Origin: an uncultured Hyphomicrobiales bacterium
Lineage (GTDB): Bacteria > Pseudomonadota > Alphaproteobacteria > Rhizobiales > Beijerinckiaceae
DNA: 19,472 nucleotides
Direction of reading: 5' to 3'
NCBI GenBank assembly: GCA_903916165.1
Contig: CAIWVR010000410.1
Coordinates: 1 to 19,472 of the forward strand
The notes beneath the pieces are model-generated. The model worked only from the letters and a program-made list of their open reading frames with translations. It did not search any database and had not been told where the DNA came from. Made by a program: the position numbers and the translations under genes. Below, one piece after another: positions 15,002 to 19,472 of this stretch; position 1 is the stretch's first letter, and the number at the start of each line of letters is the position of its first letter.

Positions 15002-16402
15002 ATGGCACCGAAAGCATGGCAGGAGATTAGCCCGGAAACACTCGCCTTGAGCTCCTATATGGCGGATGCACCCTATCGACCGTTACCTGACGACGTGGTC
15101 GAAATCGCCAAACATCATTTTCTAGACACAATCGCCGCCATTGTGTCGGGTTCGCGCTTGCCTCCTGGTGTTTTGGCTCTTCGGCATGCAAGCGTCTCAC
15201 TTGGGCGCGCGGAAGCCTTCATCATCGGATCGGACATCATAACCGGCGCGGCAGCGGCTGCAATGGCCAACGGCATGTGCGCGCATTCCGACGAGACCGA
15301 CGATTCTCATTACACGTCGCGCACGCATCCCGGCGCGGCGATCGTTCCTGCAGTGCTGGCGACCGCGCAGAAGCTTGGTTGCGATGGAACGAGCGTCATC
15401 CGCGCGCTTGTCCTCGGCTATGATGTATGCACGCGCGTCGTTCATGCTCTCGACATGCGCGGCTTTGCACGTTTGAACCGCAGCTGCCACGGTTTTGGCG
15501 GGACTTTTGGTGCCGGCGCGGCGGCCGGTGCCCTGCATTGTTTCGACGCCGAGCGGTCGCGCTTCCTGCTGTCCTATTGCGCGCAGATGGCCTCCGGGTG
15601 CGGCGCCTACATGCACGACTCCCAGCATGTTGAAAAAGCCTATGTCTACGCTGGAAAATCTGCCGAATGCGGTGTGTCGGCGGCGCTTATGGTCGCGAGC
15701 GGTTTCACCGGTGCCCCGGATGTTTTCTCCGGAGACCGCAATTTTCTCGACGCCTATGCGGCACATCCAGATCGCACTGCGCTCGTGGCGGACTTGGGAG
15801 CAGTCTTCGAGATCATGCGAACCAATCTCAAAAAATGGTGCGTCGGATCCCCCATTCAAGCGCCTCTGGACGGGCTCGAGGCGATCGTGAAAGAGCAGGG
15901 AATATCAATCAGCCAGATTGAATCAATAGACGTACAATTGGCGCCAGCCAATGCGGCCACCGTCGATGGACGGCCGATGTCAAACGTGAACCTCCAGCAC
16001 CTCTTCGGTGTGATGCTCGCCGATGGAGGCCTCACCTTTGACTCGTCGCATGATCAGGCCCGGATGGGCGATCCATCCGTCCTAGCGCTGAGCCGCCGCG
16101 TGCGTATCATCAAGACCGCGGAGCTGGAAACTGCGCGCCCACCTCGTCAATCGATCGTCAGCCTTCGCCTGACCGACGGAAGGGAATTCAGCCGCCGTAT
16201 CGTTGCAGTCAGGGGCTCAGCCGACAACCGGATGAGCCGCGAAGAGGTCGAGGCAAAGGCGCTGGATCTTATGGCTCCAATTCTTGGTGTCGCGCGTGCC
16301 GCAAATGTCGCTCGGCTGGCTCTGGCGATTGAGCGGCCGGATAGTTTGGTTGATCTCTTTGCGAATCTTAGAGCCTGTGGTCCATTGGACGCCGCGACCT
16401 GA
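15002..16402 (+). CDS. MmgE/PrpD family protein (2-methylcitrate dehydratase / cis-aconitate decarboxylase-like)
   Basis: This is a 466-residue member of the MmgE/PrpD family, whose known members are 2-methylcitrate dehydratase, cis-aconitate decarboxylase and iminodisuccinate epimerase. It therefore probably handles a di- or tricarboxylic acid in the cytoplasm. Family marks are 'HHFLDTIAAIVSGS' (38-51), 'AAMANGMCAHSDETDDSH' (86-103), THPGAAIVPA (108-117) and 'RSCHGFGGTFGAGAAA' (about 160-175). H103 and H109 are in the places used by the active site of the fold. The 'KKWCVGSPIQAPLDG' region differs from the common KxYPxCxxxH pattern, with Gln where a His is often found, so the substrate is probably not methylcitrate. 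AGGAG lies 8 bp before the ATG. It is the last gene of the operon and is followed by a strong GC hairpin. Confidence 0.9.
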   Translation: MAPKAWQEISPETLALSSYMADAPYRPLPDDVVEIAKHHFLDTIAAIVSGSRLPPGVLALRHASVSLGRAEAFIIGSDIITGAAAAAMANGMCAHSDETDDSHYTSRTHPGAAIVPAVLATAQKLGCDGTSVIRALVLGYDVCTRVVHALDMRGFARLNRSCHGFGGTFGAGAAAGALHCFDAERSRFLLSYCAQMASGCGAYMHDSQHVEKAYVYAGKSAECGVSAALMVASGFTGAPDVFSGDRNFLDAYAAHPDRTALVADLGAVFEIMRTNLKKWCVGSPIQAPLDGLEAIVKEQGISISQIESIDVQLAPANAATVDGRPMSNVNLQHLFGVMLADGGLTFDSSHDQARMGDPSVLALSRRVRIIKTAELETARPPRQSIVSLRLTDGREFSRRIVAVRGSADNRMSREEVEAKALDLMAPILGVARAANVARLALAIERPDSLVDLFANLRACGPLDAAT

Positions 16403-16409
16403 CATATGG

Positions 16410-16430
16410 GGCCGGGGGAGCGCCCCGGCC
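16410..16430 (+). terminator. GC-rich hairpin after the operon, possible terminator without T-tract
   Basis: GGCCGGGG at 16410-16417 and CCCCGGCC at 16423-16430 form a perfect 8-bp stem with a 5-base loop, starting 8 bp after the PrpD-like stop. No run of T follows, so it is not a standard intrinsic terminator; it could protect the 3' end or mark a Rho-dependent end. The remaining gap to 16526, where the converging propeller gene ends, shows only a weak CCGT/ACGG stem. Confidence 0.5.
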
Positions 16431-16526
16431 GCCATCTCAATCTATGGCCAAGCGTCAGATCTTTGATCCAGTGCGTCCCCGGACCCGTTCACGGTGCTTT
16501 AAAAGGCCCGAGATTTATAGAGGTGT

Positions 16527-17657
16527 CTAGCCCCAGTCCCGCTCGAGAATGGTCACGCCATGCACGCGATCCAGAAGGTAAAGGAGGCCACGGTCATCGA
16601 CGGTGATGTCGTTGCTGGAGGCGCGGCTTTGGCCAGGGGCGGGATCTGGCATGTACCAGGCCACTTCGCGGGGTGTGTGTGGGTTTTTAATGTCGATGAT
16701 CCTGAGGCCTTGCGCAAACCATGCAAAAGGAATTTCAGTTCCGACAACTTTCTCGCAAGGCTGGTGACAGCCGGTGTTCTTGGGCGTCGGACGCCCTTCG
16801 ATGCCCTCGACCTGATAACTTGAGACAACGGTCGGGTGTTTTTCGTCTGTAATATCGACCACCCACATGAAGGCAGCCGGATCGGTCTCCTGACGGAAGA
16901 CATCCTCGTCTGCCACAACGAGATAACGGCGGCCCAGAATGTCGAAGGGTATCGGCAGAGCTGTGTGACTGGGGCAGACATAGGGGGGGTGCCAGTCAAT
17001 GCCAGAGACAAACTTTGGCTTGCTCATGTCCTCAATGTCGATGATGACAAAGCCGCCCTGCCAATAGCCAGCGTAGAGACGGTTCCCCATCCGGAGCGGA
17101 TGGTGGCAGCGATGCGCCGATTTCTCCCAGGTCGGCTTTTCGCCGCCCGCGATCCACTGTCCCGGCATCCACCAGCGGCCCACTTCCCGCGGATGTGCAG
17201 GATCCTGAAAATCCATGATCAGGATGATGTTGCCGACATAGCCGTCCTGCGTCGCTGACATGTAAGCGTAGCGCCCGTCAAAATCGAAACGGTGCACGCC
17301 GCGCCCCCCATCGGTGGTCCAGCGCGCAATTTCCCGGGGCCTTGACGGTGTCGAAACATCATAAACATTGAACCCACCTGTAAAATCGGCAGGCGGCGTG
17401 CGATCGTCGTTGTGGTTGCTTTCCTGGTTGATGATCATGATGTCGCCAAAAACGCGCACCTTGTGCGAATGCGTTCCTTGCGGCATTCCAAGGGTTGCAA
17501 GCACTTTCGGATTTCTTGGATCGCGCACGTCGATGATGGAGGTCCCGTTTGGCGATTTCATATGTCCGACGTAGGCGATCCCGTTCTCGACGATGATCTG
17601 TCCGCCGCCCGGCACATCGATATAACCAACCTGTTTGATGCCAAGGCCCTGCGCCAT
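16527..17657 (-). CDS. LVIVD-repeat beta-propeller protein, six repeats
   Basis: This is a 376-residue repeat protein. I start at the ATG at 17657 because AGGAG lies 7 bp upstream; a TTG at 17690 would overlap the preceding gene. Six copies of the strand-turn pattern (hydrophobics, Asp, DP..P) occur around residues 40-50 (IIDVRDPRNP), 96-107 (VYDVSTPSRP), 146-156 (LIMDFQDPAHP), 204-214 (VIIDIEDMSKP), 265-275 (WVVDITDEKHP) and 319-329 (RIIDIKNPHTP). A six-bladed propeller is likely. Histidines recur near the blades: GTHSHK near 61-66, HRCHHP near 182-187, PSHT near 229-232 and GCHQPC near 296-301. They could form a central metal site (inference). No signal peptide or membrane segment is visible. 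It is cotranscribed with the decarboxylase-like gene 29 bp upstream. I do not know its reaction. Confidence 0.85.
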   Translation of the reverse strand: MAQGLGIKQVGYIDVPGGGQIIVENGIAYVGHMKSPNGTSIIDVRDPRNPKVLATLGMPQGTHSHKVRVFGDIMIINQESNHNDDRTPPADFTGGFNVYDVSTPSRPREIARWTTDGGRGVHRFDFDGRYAYMSATQDGYVGNIILIMDFQDPAHPREVGRWWMPGQWIAGGEKPTWEKSAHRCHHPLRMGNRLYAGYWQGGFVIIDIEDMSKPKFVSGIDWHPPYVCPSHTALPIPFDILGRRYLVVADEDVFRQETDPAAFMWVVDITDEKHPTVVSSYQVEGIEGRPTPKNTGCHQPCEKVVGTEIPFAWFAQGLRIIDIKNPHTPREVAWYMPDPAPGQSRASSNDITVDDRGLLYLLDRVHGVTILERDWG

Positions 17658-17686
17658 GTACTCGCTCCTGTTTGCTTGAATTTGTT

Positions 17687-18676
17687 TCAAATGTTGTCTT
17701 CGCCGCGCCTGCGGCCCTGCGACACGGGCAGGAAGATATCTTTTGCCTGTAGTTGCGTCGGCGTGACGCCTTGGTCATGCAGATAGCCCGTCAGAACATT
17801 CAGGTTGCGCTGATTGGCCTCTGACAAACCGTATTCCCAAGGGTCGGGACCGAGAAGCGCGCGCTGGCGCTCCCACGCGCCGCGGTACCAGGCCAGAGGC
17901 ACGATGCGAGGATTTTCCATCCGCTTCATCGCGGCCGTCTTTGCATCCTCAAAGGCCCGGAAGAGATTGATCGGCACCCAGGGATGTTTCTGGACGATCT
18001 CCGGCCTGATGCCGAGCACATGCATGATCGGGAAGACGCCCGTCTTGCGGTAATAGGATTCCTCTTCCGCCTCGAAATCCGGGAAGAGGCGCCCGACATC
18101 TGGATGGCCTGCGAGGAAACAGCGTGGAAACGCTCCGGCGAACATGGCGTCGATTTCGCCATCGGCCAGCATGTCGTCCAACGATTTGTACTGATCGGGG
18201 ATCTTGCTGACCTTCAGGCCTGAGGCGAGGTTGAAATCGACATCTTCATCACGCTCGGTGACCCATTCGACGGCGGTATGGGGTACGCCATATTCGTGCT
18301 CCAGAAGCCCGCGGCACCAGACGCCGGCGGTGATCTGAAAGGACTTCACCCCGATGCGTCGACCGATCAAATCGGCTGGTTTTGTGATGCCCTTGCGCGT
18401 GTTGATGAAAATAAAGCCGTGGCGAAAGCGGCGATGCAGGAAGACGGGCAGGGCTGCGAGCGGACGGCCTTGCGCGTGGCCCGTTAAAAAGGCAGAGGCC
18501 GAACATTCAGCCACGTCGAAATCGCCGTTGCGCAGGAACCGCCAATGCCGTGTCGTGGAATCCATGCGCGTGAGAACGGTGAGTTCGATTCCATCAGGCT
18601 CGATCGCGCCTTCCTTCAGTGCCCGGACGATCTCGTAGTCGCCACATGCCAGGGTAAGCTCCAGCTTTTTCGCCAT
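17687..18676 (-). CDS. 4,5-dihydroxyphthalate decarboxylase-like protein (periplasmic-binding-protein fold, cytoplasmic)
   Basis: This is a 329-residue protein resembling Pht5-type 4,5-dihydroxyphthalate decarboxylases, which share the fold of ABC-transporter binding proteins. Typical parts are 'LACGDYEIVRALKEGAIEPDGIEL' near the start (as CGDYEIVRALKEG), 'FIFINTRKGITKPADLIGRR', 'QITAGVWCRGLLEHEYGV', 'GEIDAMFAG' and 'YYRKTGVFPIMHVLGIRPE'. It begins MAKKLELTLAC without any signal peptide, so an enzyme in the cytoplasm is more likely than an exported binding protein. Decarboxylation of an aromatic or heteroaromatic acid is a reasonable guess, since only the family is visible. AAGGGG lies about 9 bp before the ATG at 18676. 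It is the first gene of a two-gene operon diverging from the Bug gene at 18900. Confidence 0.82.
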   Translation of the reverse strand: MAKKLELTLACGDYEIVRALKEGAIEPDGIELTVLTRMDSTTRHWRFLRNGDFDVAECSASAFLTGHAQGRPLAALPVFLHRRFRHGFIFINTRKGITKPADLIGRRIGVKSFQITAGVWCRGLLEHEYGVPHTAVEWVTERDEDVDFNLASGLKVSKIPDQYKSLDDMLADGEIDAMFAGAFPRCFLAGHPDVGRLFPDFEAEEESYYRKTGVFPIMHVLGIRPEIVQKHPWVPINLFRAFEDAKTAAMKRMENPRIVPLAWYRGAWERQRALLGPDPWEYGLSEANQRNLNVLTGYLHDQGVTPTQLQAKDIFLPVSQGRRRGEDNI

Positions 18677-18785
18677 CCGTTATGGTCCCCTTTGGCGCGC
18701 CTCCCTCGCCTCGATGGCGTACGCGCGTGGCGCAAGAGATGTCACTGGATCGCCACCGACCGAGTGTTCTGACTTGAGGCATACC

Positions 18786-18852
18786 TGTCAATATGTTTCC
18801 GGACCTGCCAGATGAGACGCTAGACTTTTCACGCTTATTACATCAATATGTT
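18786..18852. promoter_or_regulatory. Divergent control region with 10-bp direct repeat and a - strand TTGACA box
   Basis: TCAATATGTT occurs twice on the + strand, at 18788-18797 and 18843-18852, 55 bp apart start to start, in the 223-bp gap between the decarboxylase-like gene and the Bug gene at 18900. The left copy overlaps a perfect - strand TTGACA (18791-18786), though the matching -10 (AACACT, 18768-18763) is weak. The right copy overlaps a possible + strand -10 (CAATAT, 18844-18849, with TAGACT 17 bp upstream). Shared operator sites for both directions are a fair inference. The rest of the gap holds only two 8-bp GC palindromes (18694-18701 and 18717-18724). Confidence 0.4.
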
Positions 18853-18899
18853 GGGAGGATCGCGCCATCAAAAGCGCTGGCCGTACATCGGGAGGGCTC

Positions 18900-19472
18900 A
18901 TGCTCGGGTGTCAGCACATCGCCGCGGCGGTATGTTTTGCCGTGCTCGGCATCGTGGCGGTCCTTCCGGCGCAGTCCCATGCAGCCGATTTCTATGCAGG
19001 CAAGACACTTGAGCTGATCGTCGGCGGCGCACCGGGCGGCGGCATCGATCTCTATGCGCGCGGGCTCTCGCGCTATTTTGGAATGCATATCCCCGGCACG
19101 CCTGCCATCGTCGTGAAGAATATGCCGGGCGCGAGCGGTGCGCGCGCCATGCAGCATGTTTACGCCGTTGCGCCTGCAAACGGGCTAACCCTCGTCGCGA
19201 TCCCGCCGGGTGCCATCATCGGGCCGCTCCTGGACGAAAAAGCAGAGAAGACCGCCGACCCCTCAAAGCTCCAGTATCTGGGCACGACCAACGCAGGCGC
19301 CGGCATTTGCACGACGATGAACACGTCGCCAACCAAGACTTTCGAGCATGCCCTGCAGCGCAAGACGATCATGGGCGCACAAGGGCCCGGCGCGCTCACC
19401 TACGACATCGGCTATCTCGTCCAGAAAGTGACCGGTGCCCAATATAGCATTGTCACGGGTTATAATGGCTCG
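18900..19472 (+). CDS. TctC/Bug-family periplasmic solute-binding protein, N-terminal part (cut by right edge)
   Basis: The first 191 residues are present and the frame runs off the right edge. The ATG at 18900 has GGGAGG shortly upstream and opens a clear Sec signal (hydrophobic to 'LPAQSHA', cut near residue 28-29). Mature-protein marks are 'FYAGKTLELIVGGAPGGGIDLYAR' (as GKTLELIVGGAPGGG then IDLYAR, with the conserved Asp), 'KNMPGASG', 'GPLLDEKAEK', 'GAGICTTMNTS' and 'YSIVTGYNGS'. By eye it pairs with the protein at 3235 (shared LLDE, DP.K..Y.GT and IC.T patterns). It diverges from the decarboxylase-like operon, so it may import that enzyme's substrate. What follows it is not visible. Confidence 0.9.
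   Translation, partial: MLGCQHIAAAVCFAVLGIVAVLPAQSHAADFYAGKTLELIVGGAPGGGIDLYARGLSRYFGMHIPGTPAIVVKNMPGASGARAMQHVYAVAPANGLTLVAIPPGAIIGPLLDEKAEKTADPSKLQYLGTTNAGAGICTTMNTSPTKTFEHALQRKTIMGAQGPGALTYDIGYLVQKVTGAQYSIVTGYNGS

Noticed and set aside
17687..18676. Calling it an ABC-transporter substrate-binding protein
   Set aside because: The fold is shared, but there is no signal peptide or lipobox, and no permease or ATPase gene is nearby.

Overview
The window reads as an accessory catabolic region of a Gram-negative proteobacterium. Genes are packed tightly, exported proteins carry Sec or Tat signal peptides, and six genes encode TctC/Bug-type periplasmic solute-binding proteins. An alphaproteobacterium (Rhizobiales-like) fits the composition and gene style best, but a betaproteobacterium rich in Bug proteins cannot be excluded. 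I see no rRNA, tRNA, CRISPR array, transposase or phage gene.

Block A (1-4251, + strand) is an operon cut by the left edge: a Bug protein (C-terminal part), a Tat-exported gluconate 2-dehydrogenase subunit-3-like protein, a GMC flavoprotein and a second Bug protein. Sampled lines here are clearly poorer in GC (about 37-50%, with some richer stretches) than sampled lines further right (about 60-70%).

Block B (4317-16402) is a LysR regulator transcribed leftward, diverging from ten + strand genes with gaps of 55 bp or less and one 4-bp overlap. In order they are: a NicC-like flavin monooxygenase, an M29/NicX-like metalloenzyme, an alpha/beta hydrolase, a Bug protein, an Old Yellow Enzyme, a Bug protein, a CapA-family protein, a Bug protein, an SDR with an eroded active site, and an MmgE/PrpD protein. 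The first three mirror the nicC-nicX-nicD logic of nicotinate breakdown (hydroxylation, then a step by a NicX-fold enzyme, then hydrolysis). Key residues differ, and no nicE- or nicF-like gene is present. I infer a related but distinct route for an aromatic, probably heterocyclic, acid. Its later steps may use the ene-reductase, SDR and PrpD-like proteins, and the Bug proteins would capture the substrate or related acids.

Block C (16527-18676, - strand) is a two-gene operon: a 4,5-dihydroxyphthalate decarboxylase-like protein without a signal peptide, then a six-repeat LVIVD beta-propeller. It diverges from a sixth Bug gene (18900 to the right edge). The 223-bp gap between them holds a 10-bp direct repeat that looks like an operator.

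The six Bug proteins fall by eye into three pairs: 1-777 with 13196; 3235 with 18900; 8464 with 10748. No TctA or TctB membrane subunit is in the window, so several binding proteins may share a transporter encoded elsewhere or act as sensors. No gap between genes exceeds 300 bp.
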